A DNA stretch of 64,000 nucleotides from Pyrus communis (GCF_963583255.1 NC_084813.1:24148953-24212952); one strand, 5' to 3'. Shown: positions 13,875-24,848, counted from the first letter of the stretch. A program made the numbers and translations. The notes: generated from the letters alone by a model not told the origin.

Positions 13875-14010
13875 ATGCTAAAAAAACTCTCTTAAGATGG
13901 AACTTTCTATACGTTAATTTTCATGGCAATATTATAAAATATTGTGCCAAATATATGAGTTGACAGAGAATTCTTAAAAAATCTCACTTTTGAGAGAGTT
14001 TTGGTAACAT
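13875..14010. mobile_element. MITE in the CUL3 5' flank
   Basis: Inverted ends of about 22 bp ('atgctaaaaaaactctctta' and the complement of 'gagagagttttggtaacat') bound a 136-bp AT-rich core. It lies inside a 340-bp block (13681-14018) absent from the corresponding place in the duplicate unit (near 24420), consistent with insertion after the duplication. The superfamily was not determined. Confidence 0.55.
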
Positions 14011-15964
14011 TTCTCTTTGGACAATTTGAGACAACTCTGTTCTCCTCCCTTTTTGATTCGTAGACGCTAAGCGTAAAAAGACTAATAAACCCCAGCTCAC
14101 CATCAAGAAGGATTCGACATCAAATCTTCTTCTCTCTTTTTGTTTTCTCTTTTTTACCAGTTAGAATTTTATTTGAGTGTAATAAAGGGGATTTGAGTTA
14201 GTAAGGTTTATATAAAAAGATGCATAGATACTCAAAATGAGGACTTTAAGTGAGTAGCATTACGTATATGTAGGTAAAATGCTGACCACTTGACTAGAGT
14301 TAAAAATCTCTCTCTTAACACTATTAGCGCAATTTTAAAAGCTTGTTACTCAAATGTTTTTATGGTAAGGTATAACGTTGGTAGAGCCAATTCGACCGAT
14401 TTGGTTGGTTTTAAAGCTAAAAATGTATTAATATTTAATTAAAATGAACCAAGTTGTAATTAGATTGGAATGGTTTGATGTTGCCTATACGGGAAACCGG
14501 CTAAACCGAATTAACTGCCTAATAAATTTCATTGGTTTTGGCATGTGACATTTATATATGGGTTACCATCATTTACTATTTTGTTTCATCTCACACTTAA
14601 AAAGAGAGTGTTCTTGTTCTCTACTCGTTCTAATCGGCCTCCAACAAAAAGAGGGAGGTCGGACCAAAGATTGAAGGTGGGTGGGCCTAAATGATCGGGT
14701 GGTCGAGTAGGGGCTTTCTGGGTCTGTGGTTGTACAGTTGACGGGATTCGATCCTTGGACACTATAGTTAATCCACGTATTGGTATCAACATTCTATGTA
14801 GTAAGATTGATAGTTCATCATCCCATTCGGAGAAGTTGAATAAAACATGAGGAAAGATTTAAGCAACAAACATACATTAACGTACTTCATCGAAACCCAC
14901 CCGCAACCCGTAATGGTCCAAGAACAACATTCCGACTGACCAAATGTAGGATAAATCATACAGGTTTATGTCGAAAGCCACAAATAAAGAAGAAAAGAAA
15001 CCAACCATGGTTTTCTTTTCCTTTCAAGCAAGGTACCTGTACAATTTTCCATCTATTTTATCCCTCTGCAAAAACTCCCGTTCAATGAGAGACTCGATTC
15101 ATCTCTTTATTACAACAGGGTTGGGCAAGAATAACCCCTACAGCCGTTTCGTCACCTCGGCAACAATGTTATTGTGATCCAGGACCCGCCTTGACATCAT
15201 GATCCTCACAATCGCTGCCTCAATCTGGGGCTTCCTGTCTTCCTCTACTCTCCGTCGGGTTTCTACATTTTCTGGTTCAGTCTCCCTTTGGGCAACCACA
15301 ATACCAATCTTTATATTGAAGAACTTGCTTGTGAACTTTTCATTAAAAAAGAAGGCATCCTCCTCAGCTATGTCCTTGCTCATTGGCTCATTCCGAAAAA
15401 CGTTCTTCCCTTTAACACAGGCCAGAGATTGTAGGCACCTCTTCAAGTCAACGGCTAGTATCTCTGTAGCCTGCTCAATTTCCTTATACGTCAACCGATC
15501 AACATTGTTGAATAGCATCAGTACACACAACTGATATATGGAAACATTCAACTCATGCTTCTGGCCCTTTCCAAAAGTTGATTTTAAATCAGTTGTGCCC
15601 ATATTAATTTGCCACAACAATCTCTGACCAGTATGGGTCCCAAGATAGTAACTCTTGAACTTCTCACATACCCACAAAATTTTTGCTGGAAGGTTGTACG
15701 TGGCACTTGGTTGAGTAGGCCATGAACTTGTCGTGAGGACCTGGACAATTAGCATTGGGTTATCGCCTAACTGAGGTCCCACAGTTGAGTAGAATCCATG
15801 CATCGTATCCTGAAAGATCTTCATATTAGTGAACATACCCTCCAGTTTACAAGTAAACTGATATCCGTACTCTGTTTTGAGCTTAACAATCAGACTTCTT
15901 TCTGCATCATCAAAAACAGTATTCCCAGAAAAAAAGCCTATTTGCCAAATGTTGCTTGTAATAC

Positions 15965-17425
15965 TTTTCAAAGACATCTTTCTCCTGAAGATAACGGACA
16001 AGCATCATGACCTTATCAAGCACAACCTTTACATCCTCCTCACTAACCCCTCTTAGTCCTTTCCGAAGCTTGTTATCCACAAACAGAGAAATGAATTCAG
16101 GGGACCGGGCATTCAAATTAATGAAGTATTCAAAAGAACAATTTAGAGCATTCTGGAATGTTTTGTTATTGTTAAACGCCAAGCTAATAACCTTGTCATA
16201 TTTATCCTTCAAATCTAGGAGATGCTGCACAAAATCCACATGATCCATTAACCTTTCTGGGTCAGTAACTAGTTGTTTACCAGTATCTCGGATGTAAGCA
16301 GTCATGACATCTCATACTATTACAAGTCCATTCTGCACCTTGTGGAACAAGCTATACATTCTTCCCAAGTCGTCATATTTGTCATCCATAAGCATATTAA
16401 CTAAGCATGAGTTCTCTATATGAACTAATCTGTTAATGTGACCTTCAATCATCTCCTTATCATTTCTTGAAGATAACAGAAAAGCATCATGACCTTGTCC
16501 AGTATAACCTCTACATCCTCCTCACAAACCCCTCTCAGTCCTTTCCGAAGTTTGTCGTCCATAAACAAAGAAATGAATTCAGGGGACCGGGCATTCAAAT
16601 TGATGACTATTCAAAAGAGGAATTTAAAGCATTTTGGAATGTTTTGTCGTTGTTAAATGCCAAGCTGATAACTTTGTCATATTTATCCCTCAAATCCAGA
16701 AGGCGCTGCACAAAATCTACAGGATCCCTTAACATTTATGGGTCAGTAACTAGCTGCATACCAGTATCTCGGATGTAAGCAATCATGACATCTTGTACTA
16801 TTACAAGTCCATTATGCACCATGCGAAACAAGCGATACATTATTCCCAAGTTGTCGTATTTGTCATCCACAAGTATATTAAGTAAGTTTGAGCTCTCCAT
16901 ATGAACTAGTATATTCATGTGACCTTCAATCATCTCCTTATCTGTCTCTTAAAGGTAACGGAAAAGCATCATGACCTTGTCTAGTACAACCTCTACATCC
17001 TCCTCACTAACCCTTCTTAGTCCTTTACGAAGCTTGTCATCAACAAACAGAGAAATGAATTCAGGGGACATGGCATTCAAATTGATGACGTATTCAAAAG
17101 AGGAATTTAGAGCATTTTGGAATGTTTTGTTATTGTTAAACACCAAGCTGATAACTTTGTCATATTTTTCCTTCAAATCCAGGAGACGCTGCACAAAATC
17201 TATAGGATCCCTTAACCTTTATGGGTCTGTAACTAGCTGCATACCAGTATCTCGAATGTAAGCAGTCATGACATCTCGTACTATTACAAGTCCATTTTGC
17301 ACCCTGCAAAACAAGCTATACATTATTTCCAAGTCGTCATATTTTTCATCCATAAGCATATTAACTAAACCTGAGCTCTCCATATGAACTAGTTTGTTCA
17401 TGTGACTTTCAATCATCACCTTCTC
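15965..17425 (-). repeat. Internal triplication in the CUL3 pseudogene (~481-bp unit)
   Basis: Three successive blocks each encode the same stretch of cullin, from about KEMIESHMNRLVHMES through YIRDTG and FQNALNSS to KVMMLFRYL. The phrase 'accttcaatcatctcctta' recurs at 16441 and 16922, and a variant at 17405, giving a period of 481-483 bp. The two internal junctions have nearly identical structure, which suggests one unit was made first and then amplified by unequal exchange. The parent gene has a single copy (about 11040-11540). Confidence 0.85.
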
Positions 17426-18478
17426 CTCCATAATAGTTAACTTAGCTTCACTTCTAGCATCCAAATAATGGGACACACTCATCCTTTCTTCCATTAAGCG
17501 TCTCTCAGCCTTCTTTAAATAGTTCCCACAATCACACGACTCTATGAACTCTTGAGACTCACAACGGTAAAAATCAGCTGAAACCTCAAGAAAATGCTTC
17601 TCAAAGTCATCTTGGTAAACAATAGAACCTAAATCCGTTACATTTTTCTAATATTCCTCATCAAGCCTCTGTGAATTACTTCGCCACTCCTTTCTTTGTG
17701 CACAAACTCAAGAAGTATATCCAAAAGCCTAGATTGGGTTTCGCTAGCATGGATAACAACATCTCTCCACAGGTTCAATCCAAGCTCACGAACAGGGGTT
17801 TTGTGGGTGCTTGGGATGAAAGTCCTATCCATGTACATCAATATGTCTTGAATTGCCAGCAATGCTTTGTTATGCTCAGCCCATTTCCGATCAAGCTCTT
17901 CCAGAAACAACTCTCCCCGAGCAGCTTCAATCGACTTAGACATTTCTTTTAGATGATAAGTCAAGGTTGTCACCAGACCAAAGTAGAGTTTCTCTCCAAA
18001 TTTGTGCATAATCATATTGTAAGCGTTCCTGAATTCATGCCACATTATTAAACATCAAAAGCACAAAGTATCAAGATGTGAAACAAACAGTAGTTATAAC
18101 ATAAAAATCAAATCCATTTGCAAGTTATCTTTGCAAAATAAGACATAACAAATTGGAAAGCTACACACAGAGAATACTCCGTTTTTCATAAATTACACTC
18201 TTACTAAGCAAAGCTTATCAAAATAACCAAATCAAGTCAGGGCATAAAATTATATGCCTCACAAATGGGGTGGAAAATAAGGTCCAAATTTGTCCTAACC
18301 AATACACAGTTCAGGATCATTCCAAAATTCTGAACTAATAACGGAATGAGAATTAAAGTGAAGTGGAAGTAAAATATGTGGGAGACTACCATCAAATGCA
18401 CTACAAGGGGATATAATAGACAAGACTAACACTCTAGCATAAATAGGCATAAATGATAAAGTAGAACAGATACAAGCA

Positions 18479-18760
18479 TCATACAACAACAACAGCAAAG
18501 CCTTTCCCACTAGGTGGGGTCAGCTGTGATGATGCAACACGAGGACTTCCCAGAAGGTCACCCATCCTAGTACTACTCTCGCCCAAACTTGTTTAACTTC
18601 GGAGTTCAGATGGGATCCAGTGTATATGAGTTAGTATGATCGCATCCCAAGGATTTAATGTAAGATAAGAATGTCGACTGTCGACTACTTGACGCCCTCC
18701 CCTCCTCCTTTATCCAGGCTTGGGACCGGCAATGTGAGATAAACTTACACAGGCGGAGTT
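18479..18760 (-). mobile_element. SINE-like retro-insertion carrying a 5S rRNA-like sequence
   Basis: A 282-bp insertion in the pseudogene intron is flanked by the 11-bp duplication 'agatacaagca' (18468-18478 and 18761-18771). The parent CUL3 intron has the empty site ('tatataagcaacatagata', near 12570-12590). On the minus strand the order is: a head region, a 5S rRNA-like block, then a tail 'cagctgacccca', 'gtgggaaaggcttt' and a TTG repeat. A TTG-repeat tail is typical of Au-like plant SINEs and their LINE partners. The target duplication and tail point to LINE-type retroposition rather than an LTR element. Confidence 0.75.
18530..18647 (-). other. 5S rRNA-derived sequence within the SINE-like insertion
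   Basis: On the minus strand this reads 'ggatgcgatcatac', then 'ggatcccatctgaactccg', 'aagttaaacaagtttgggcg' and 'agagtagtactaggatgggt', ending 'tcctcgtgttgca'. That is nearly the whole plant 5S rRNA with scattered substitutions and the Pol III internal promoter region partly preserved. It is an isolated, diverged copy inside a retroposon, so I do not call it a functional 5S gene. Confidence 0.8.
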
Positions 18761-19816
18761 AGATACAAGCAACATAGATAAGAGATAATACAATAATATC
18801 TTAGAACCTAGTGATCAACTGCGAAGATATCCTAGAACCATCGTGACACGTAACTTGGGAAACAAATATGCCTACACTCTCTAAAATATTCCAAACCTTT
18901 AAATAGCCTATAATCACTCATTTTGCTACCGTAACTACGCACAGTAAGCTCTCACCCTACCAGAGGGTAACATGCAAAAAAAAATAAGAAATAACAATCG
19001 GGAAACATCCACTTTATTAGGTGCAATGCCTTCCGCTGCAAGTTATCAACCCACTCCTTAGACAAGTAAACCATAAGACCATCAATTACACCTAAATCAA
19101 CATGTAAACTGAGAAAATGGATCACAAAAAAAAATCAACGGCAAAAAAAGCAACTTAGGAATAAGATGATCAGACTGAAAGCTGTATCTCACAAACCCAG
19201 AACAAATCATCACCTCCTAACAAGCATCAATAATTTCATTACCCAAAAACTAGATCATAGTTCATACATATTTACATATCATTTTGCGTTAATTGAAAGA
19301 GCTAGTGGCAAACCTATAGATGTCATCCATGCTGAGCCCGTTAGCATTGTGATTGTAAATTTCATGAATCGCATGCTCCAAGATCTTCCACGTCTTCTCA
19401 GCGTACCTCGGATCAACCACGACCCGATGTTTGAAGGCTTCAACTTGGAAGTTCCTCTTCTTCTAAGCACTCATCTTCTCGAACTCAACTCAGCTCAAAG
19501 CTTAACACCTCCAATTAACTGAGACGAGAGAAAGTGAGACAGAGAGATGAATCGGCGGAAATTAAGGGGAAACTCGGGGATAAAGTAAACGGAGACGAGA
19601 AAGAGTAAGACATGGAGCATTTTTGTTCACAATTTACATTGTTATCTCCACCAGAGACTTAATTATCTATCACGTGTATTTTCATTAATTTTGCTTAGTT
19701 TTTTTTTTTTTTAAATCAAAATTTGAAATATAATATTTAATGTAAAAGTTAATAGAGTTAGAAAATGATATGTGTCCGAGTTATATAGTAAGCATACGTC
19801 ATAGTTATTTTGTAAA

Positions 19817-20397
19817 TCTATATATATAAAGTGAGAAGGATTAAAAGGTGAAACATTCAAAATACCAAAAATTGTCCTTCAAGAATTCTTAAAATTACAA
19901 TTGAACCATAAGAATTTAAAGTAATTCACCACATTTTAATTTTGAATGAATTTTAAATTTAAAACTTTAATTAAAAAAAACTCCCATGTTAGTGGGCGGT
20001 TTCATGGTTTTGCTTCATTTTTTTTTATGAATAATTTTTTTAATAAAAATATAAAATAGTTATTTAAAAAAAAATTAATATATAAAGTGAGAAGGATTAA
20101 AAGGTGAAACATTCAAAATACCAAAAATTGTCCTCCAAGAATTCTTAAAATTACAATTGAACCATAAGAATTTAAAGTAATTCACCACATTTTAATTTTG
20201 AATGAATTTTAAATTTAAAACTTTAATTAAAAAAAACTCCCATGTTAGTGGGCGGTTTCATGGTTTTGCTTCATTTTTTTTTATGAATAAATTTTTTAAT
20301 AAAAATATAAAATAGTTATTTTAAAAAAAATTTAAAAGACATAACCTAATATAAAAAGGTCAATTGCCACACGCGTATGCGTGTGGCAAGAGGCTAG
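19817..20397 (+). mobile_element. Non-autonomous Helitron (581 bp)
   Basis: It starts TC ('tctatatatataaagtgag') directly after an A and ends CTAG directly before a T, the A|T target expected for Helitrons. A strong hairpin (GCCACACGCG / TGCGTGTGGC, 2-base loop) lies 8 bp before the terminal CTAG. There is no coding capacity. The inside contains a 256-bp tandem duplication. It lies in the mobile-DNA block between the CUL3 pseudogene and its displaced 5' flank. Confidence 0.85.
19825..20336 (+). repeat. 256-bp tandem duplication inside the Helitron
   Basis: Two copies start at 19825 and 20081 ('tataaagtgagaaggattaa') and are almost identical through 'ttagtgggcggtttcatggt' and the following AT-rich part. 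Very low divergence means a recent event. The duplication includes all of the Helitron's 5' end except its first few bases. Confidence 0.85.
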
Positions 20398-20661
20398 TAT
20401 AATATTTAATGTGAAAGTTTATTTTATGATTTATTTTTCTTTTTTGGGTCAGTTGTATAAATATCCTTGGATTTTAATGGTGCTCATTTACCACTTGAAT
20501 AATTTATTTTGACAATTTACCATCTAGACTTCGAAATCTCGTGGATTGCAAACTTGATAACTGTTTTGTAGCGCAAAAATGATCCATTTTGCACCAGGCT
20601 CCTATATGACTGAAGTTGGTGGATGCAGAGAGAAAAAGATATGGACGTGAATTGGGGGTTA

Positions 20662-21094
20662 GGCCATCTCCAATAAAGAGGGCTAAATGTCTAAAAGCCA
20701 AAAAATGACTTGATTTGCCAAAAAATTATCTCGACCAGAGGGTTGGGCTATAATTCTATAAATTCCACCAAACCCTATTTGCCTAAAAGGGTATTAGGTT
20801 AGCCAAATGTAGTCCCTTCCTAGCCCATTTTTTAGTGCTCAGTTTCTCAGTTTTAATAATGGATTTAAATTTAAAGGCTAGATTTGAAAACATCCAACAA
20901 TAGTTTAATTATATTAACCAATAAGTTTAAACTATAAACTTAAAACTGATATATTATTGAAGGGACTATGTTTAGCCCATTCGGTTGGAGATGGTATATG
21001 AGCATGACTTAACATTGTTCATTTAAAAATCATTTTTTTGCAGGATTATAATTCTAGACGCGGCTATGTTTAGCCATTTCAATTGGAAATGACC
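20662..21094. mobile_element. PIF/Harbinger-type MITE
   Basis: The terminal inverted repeat is 'ggccatctccaat...gggctaaa' against the complement of 'tttagccatttcaattggaaatgacc'. It is flanked by TTA on both sides (20659-20661 and 21095-21097), the Harbinger target duplication. The termini resemble those of the Harbinger element at 21473, so that element or a relative may have mobilised it. The right-end motif also occurs internally near 20970-20996, suggesting partial end duplication. Confidence 0.7.
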
Positions 21095-21852
21095 TTATGG
21101 TAGTGGAGCATGGACATCTGACCTTAGTAGGGTAAGAGAAGGAATGTGAAATGGGAATTTATGTGGGTTTGAAACATATTTTGGTTTATAGATATGTTGA
21201 TTTACCAAATGAACCTTGAAAAAAATGCACATGTGATATCCATAATCTGATTTAACGGCAAATTTATCAGAATTAGACATGGATGGTACACTAGCACCAA
21301 ATGTGAAGTCTTAGAGTTCGTTTAGATATGCTTTTAAAATGACTAAAAGCGCTTTTGGTAAAAATATTTCTTAAACCAATATTTAGTAAAAATGCAAATA
21401 AATTCTAGAAAAGCACTTAAAGTGCTTCTTAGAAGAAGTACATAACTGGTACTTCTTGCAGAAAGCACATTAGGTCATCTCCAACTGAGGGCTAGCTAGA
21501 GGGCTTATTTTAGTTCTCTGGCCCTCCAAGAAATTAATATTTTAATGAACACTACAAGGCCATATTTGCCTCCATCTTCAACCGAGGGCCAAAAGGCCAT
21601 AGAGCCAAACATAATTTATTATTTAAAAACTACAACTTAAATTCAAATCCAACGGCTAAGTGACATCAACTAGCCGTTAGATTTGAATTTTTCTTTTACT
21701 ATAAATATGGTGGATATTAGGCTATAATTCACACAACTTTGAATTCAATCTATTTCAATTTAAGTTTGCAATGAATTCCAACTTTTGATCCTCTTCGGAT
21801 TCCAACTAGAGGTCCTCATCCAATTCCAAAATTGGAAGCAAAATAGGCGCAA

Positions 21853-23219
21853 ATGAGACGAAAAGATGAGGAGTCTGATGAAGAAGTTCAAGTAAGGCGC
21901 CATAAACAAAACAGAGCAGCAGCTATGGCTGCGGCCATGGTGTGTCAGCCAACTGAGGAACACCTCAGTGGGGTGGCTCTATTGCTGGTCGCTATTACAA
22001 ACCACGAAACAGAGCGATGTCGCATGCCAATTTGATGAACAACTACTTCAACCTCAACTCGATGCACACAGAAGAGGATTTCAGACGTCGCTTCCAGATG
22101 AGGCGTCATGTCTTCGAGCGTTTACTTCGTGATGTCCAGCAGGTCAATCCAGACTTTCGGCAGAAGTGGAACAGAGCACGCCGCCCTGGTTTCTCACCTC
22201 ATCAGAATGCTACTGTTGCACTTCAAATGATGGCCTATGGATCTTCAGCTGATTCGATGGATGAAATCCATGGTATGTCTGAGTTTACATGTCTTGATAC
22301 TCTTGAACAATTATGTGACATAATTGTTCAAGTTTACAAAAACGAGTACCTCCGTGAGCCAAATCAAGAAGATCTGAATCGGCTCATTCACAAAGCTGAA
22401 GACCGTGGGTTTCCGAGCATGATAGGGTCATTAGACTGCATGCATTAAGATTGGAAGAACTGTCCCACCGGATGGCAATGAGGTTTTAGCGGAATGTCGA
22501 GAAAGCCAACTGTTGTGTTAGAGGCGGTTGCCTCATATGACACATGGATCTAGCATGCCTTCTTTGGAGTCCCTGGATCCCAAAATGACATTACAGTTTT
22601 TGGACGTTTACCCCTCTTCAATAACTTGACGGAAGGTAAAGCACCTGAACTTGATTACTACATCAACAACCATGAATACAATATGCGGTATTACTTGGCA
22701 GATGGCATCTACCGAAAGTGGGCGATACTTGTCCAAGCAATTCCAAACCCTAGGAATGAAACAGATAAGTTGTTTACCTTACACCAAGAGGCATATGGGA
22801 AAGACGTTGAGAGGGCTTTCGGTATTCTACAAGCACGGTGGAAGATCATTAGTGAACCGGCAAGAGGGTGCAGTCGAGAAAATCTAGACTCCATCATGAT
22901 GTCTTGCATCATATTACACAATATGATAGTGGAGGATGAGCGAGATGGGTATATTGATAGAAAGTCCGATGACGACCAAAAAGATCCAAATAGGTCAAGA
23001 AGGGCTTGTGCAAAAATATATGATGGACCTAATTTGCCTTTCAATCCAAGAACTGGTAGTATCTCTACAAATGAGTACATGAGGCGCTATAGAATGATAT
23101 GTTCAGTGCCACAAACAAATACCTACAACAGGATCTTGTTGCACATCTTTAGGCCAAAAGAAGTATGGAGTAGGCGTTTAAGTTTTATGTTGTTAAATGT
23201 CTTTAAAAATATTGTTTAA
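21853..23219 (+). pseudogene. Harbinger transposase (DDE_Tnp_4 family), broken
   Basis: The upstream part (21853 to about 21960, Arg/Glu-rich then Ala-rich) is in another frame from the rest, so a frameshift lies near 21950-21975. From about 21960 one frame runs to the end but is cut by three in-frame stops: TAA 22446, TGA 22479 and TAG 22551. Read through, it shows the catalytic triad context: GSLDCMH (first Asp), GSQNDI (second Asp) and VERAFGILQARW (Glu). Family members cut and paste DNA at TTA/TAA targets. With these lesions the copy cannot make transposase. Confidence 0.85.
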
Positions 23220-23233
23220 GTTTCATGTTGTTA

Positions 23234-23517
23234 TATGACATCCCACATCGCCCAGGAGAGTGATCCTTATATGTATATTCTCATCCCTACCTAGCATGAG
23301 ACCTTTTGGGAGCTCATTGGCTTCGGGTTCCGTAGGAACTCCGAAGTTAAGCGAAAAGAGGGCTAGAGTAATCCCATGATGGGTGACCCACTGGGAAGTT
23401 GCTCGTGAGTTCCCAAAAACAAAACCGTGAGGGTTTGGTAAACCCAAAGCGGACAATATCGTTCTACGATGGTGGAGCGGGGCCGGGAAGTGATCAGTCC
23501 CGGGCGGGGATGTGACA
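23234..23517 (+). mobile_element. Cassandra TRIM, solo LTR
   Basis: The 284-bp sequence has Cassandra LTR features in order: 'catcccacatcgcccagg', 'cctagcatgagaccttttgg', then the 5S-like box 'aactccgaagttaagcg' and 'atgatgggtgacccactggg', ending 'ggggatgtgaca'. Candidate 5-bp target duplication TGTTA is at 23229-23233 and 23518-23522. The 5' first bases are slightly altered. It is inserted just after the Harbinger transposase frame, so it is younger than that element. Same family as 56540-57200. Confidence 0.85.
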
Positions 23518-23519
23518 TG

Positions 23520-23960
23520 TTAAATGTTTTTTTTATGTTGTATAATTTGTATGTTGGTTAATGTTATTTAATGTTGTTTCATATTGTTTAATGTTGTTTC
23601 ATATTGTTTAATGTTGTTTCATGTTACTTAATTTAATTTAATTTAATTTAATTTTATGTTGTATAATGACTTAGGAAGTTATAGGAGAAAAATATGAAAC
23701 AAATTTTGTGAAATAGAAGTTATAGGAAAAAAATAGAATTTAAAATAAAATGAAACAAATTTTGTGAAATAGAAGTTATAGGAAAAAAATGGAATTTAAA
23801 AAAAATATGAAACAAATTTTGTAAAATAAAAGTTATAGGGAAAAAATAGAATTAAAAAAATATATATGAAAAATAGAAGTTATAGGAAAAACTTTGTAAA
23901 TAAAAAATAATAATAAAACTGTAAAAAAAAAAAAAAATCAAATCAACATGAATAATGATT
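23520..23960. repeat. AT-rich minisatellites in the Harbinger tail
   Basis: Two arrays: a 'gtttcatRttgtttaatgtt' motif repeated about three times (about 23560-23625), and a unit of about 50-60 bp with 'gaagttataggaaaaaaat' and 'gaaacaaattttgtgaaat' repeated about four times (about 23670-23895). Coding potential is nil. Confidence 0.7.
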
Positions 23961-24531
23961 TTAGCATTTGAATTTTAGCTTAAGGATTCCTGTCGGTTAT
24001 AACTGACAAGAATAATGATTTTTCTGGCCAGCCCCGGGCTGGCTGGCTACATGCAGCCAGCCCTCCAGCCCTTTCACATTCCGTGCGACCCTCTCAGATT
24101 CCACGAGCCCCCTGGCCTAGCACTTGGTTGGAGACGATTTTCGGGCTATTTTCGGCACTCTGGCCCTTTGGACCCTTCGGTTGGAGATGGCCTTAAGTGT
24201 TTTTGAAACTAAAAAATATTTTCTCTAAAAGTACTTTCAGTCATTTTAAAAGTACATTAAAACGAGTTTTTATACGGTAAGTTACCAAAATAATTCTTCG
24301 GGTGGTGATTCGCACCCATGAAAATTCAAGTGATATTTATGCAAATTCCTCTTCTTTTTTTTTCCTTTTTTTCTTTTTAAAATAAATTTGGTGCTCTTGC
24401 ATTATTATTTGTACAATTCGTGACAACAACTATTTTTCTTCTTCTTTACCTTGCTTTTGATTCGTTAGCACTGAGAGGTAAAAGACCATTAAACCTCCGC
24501 TCCCCCTTGGAGAAGGATTTGACAACGTCAA

Positions 24532-24848
24532 GGTACCGTTTGGTACGTGGGACAGGACGGAATAGAGTGGGACAAGACGTTCCGTCCCATGTTTGGTGCG
24601 CCTAAAATGGGTGGAACGAGCTGTTCCACGGGACGAGTTTTGGGTGAATTTTTGTTCCACCTCACCCCCCTGGAACGACTCGTTCCACATCCGTGGAACA
24701 CAAAATTATAACCTCTCCGTCTCCTTCTTCTTCCTCCTTGTTTCCATCCGAGGGCATCTTTGCTCCCGCTCCGTTCCGTTCCGTCCTGTCCCGTCCTGTC
24801 CCGTCCCATTCCGTTCCGTCCCGTCCCGTCTGCATACCAAACGATACC
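24532..24848. mobile_element. MITE with GGTA ends and CAA target duplication
   Basis: The inverted ends are 'ggtaccgtttggtacgtggg' and the complement of 'ctgcataccaaacgatacc'. CAA lies on each side (24529-24531 and 24849-24851). The duplicate segment near 14121 carries the empty site with a single CAA ('gacatcaaatcttc'). The core is built from GGGAC/GGAAC-type repeats (reverse CCGTT/CCGTC). The 3-bp duplication suits a Harbinger-type MITE, but the target is CAA rather than TWA, so the class is tentative. A long poly(T) follows just outside. Confidence 0.75.

Larger units (their letters stand above)
9886..14660. repeat. Tandem segmental duplication, intact (left) unit
   Basis: This contains CUL3 with both flanks. 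The 3' flank and gene (9886 to about 13610) are mirrored in order and orientation at about 14812-19615. The 5' flank (about 13640-13680 and 14018-14660) is mirrored at about 24377-24420 and 24420-25410. The order of homologous blocks is the same in both units, so one tandem duplication of roughly 4.8 kb explains both. The right unit was later expanded by insertions. The limits are by eye, within a few tens of bases. Confidence 0.75.
15024..19474 (-). pseudogene. CUL3 pseudogene (tandem copy)
   Basis: The two-exon layout of CUL3 is kept. Pseudo-exon 1 is 19474-19314, the same 161 bp as the parent, and pseudo-exon 2 is 18028-15024. Codon 4 of exon 1 is TAG (M-S-A-stop). There is a frameshift near 17640, further stops or frameshifts at the repeat junctions near 17220, 16945, 16736 and 16460, and a broken frame near 15950. 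Two stops lie in the last 130 bp of coding sequence. The neddylation lysine is replaced by methionine (IVRIMMSR). The middle of the gene is triplicated (separate entry). The intron carries a 5S-containing insertion absent from the parent. No product is expected; long stretches remain readable, so it is not very old. Confidence 0.95.
21473..24192 (+). mobile_element. PIF/Harbinger DNA transposon, inactivated (2.7 kb)
   Basis: The terminal inverted repeats are 'ggtcatctccaactgagggc' at the left and the complement of 'gacccttcggttggagatggcc' at the right. Both sides carry TTA (21470-21472 and 24193-24195), the superfamily's target duplication. Inside is a degenerate DDE_Tnp_4-type transposase and, 3' of it, a Cassandra LTR and AT-rich minisatellite. 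I do not see the second, Myb/SANT-like ORF that autonomous PIF elements carry. Confidence 0.85.
21314..24269. mobile_element. Outer MITE split by a Harbinger insertion
   Basis: Left half 21314-21472 and right half 24193-24269 form an inverted pair. The phrase 'cttttaaaatgactaaaagc' on the left matches the complement of 'ctttcagtcattttaaaag' on the right. The two halves are separated exactly by the Harbinger element and its TTA duplication. A related short element lies at 36.42-36.62 kb. Confidence 0.65.

Noticed and set aside
14680..14765. tRNA/SINE-like region with 'gggattcgatcc'
   Set aside because: The A-box to B-box geometry and stems do not fit a tRNA; no tail or target duplication found.
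15138..16305. A functional second CUL3 from the long readable frames
   Set aside because: Exon 1 has a stop at codon 4, the middle is triplicated with frame breaks, and the C-terminus has two stops.
18530..18647. A functional 5S rRNA gene
   Set aside because: It is an isolated diverged copy with several substitutions inside a retro-insertion with its own target duplication.
23223..23456. 77-residue minus-strand frame
   Set aside because: Antisense of the Cassandra solo LTR.
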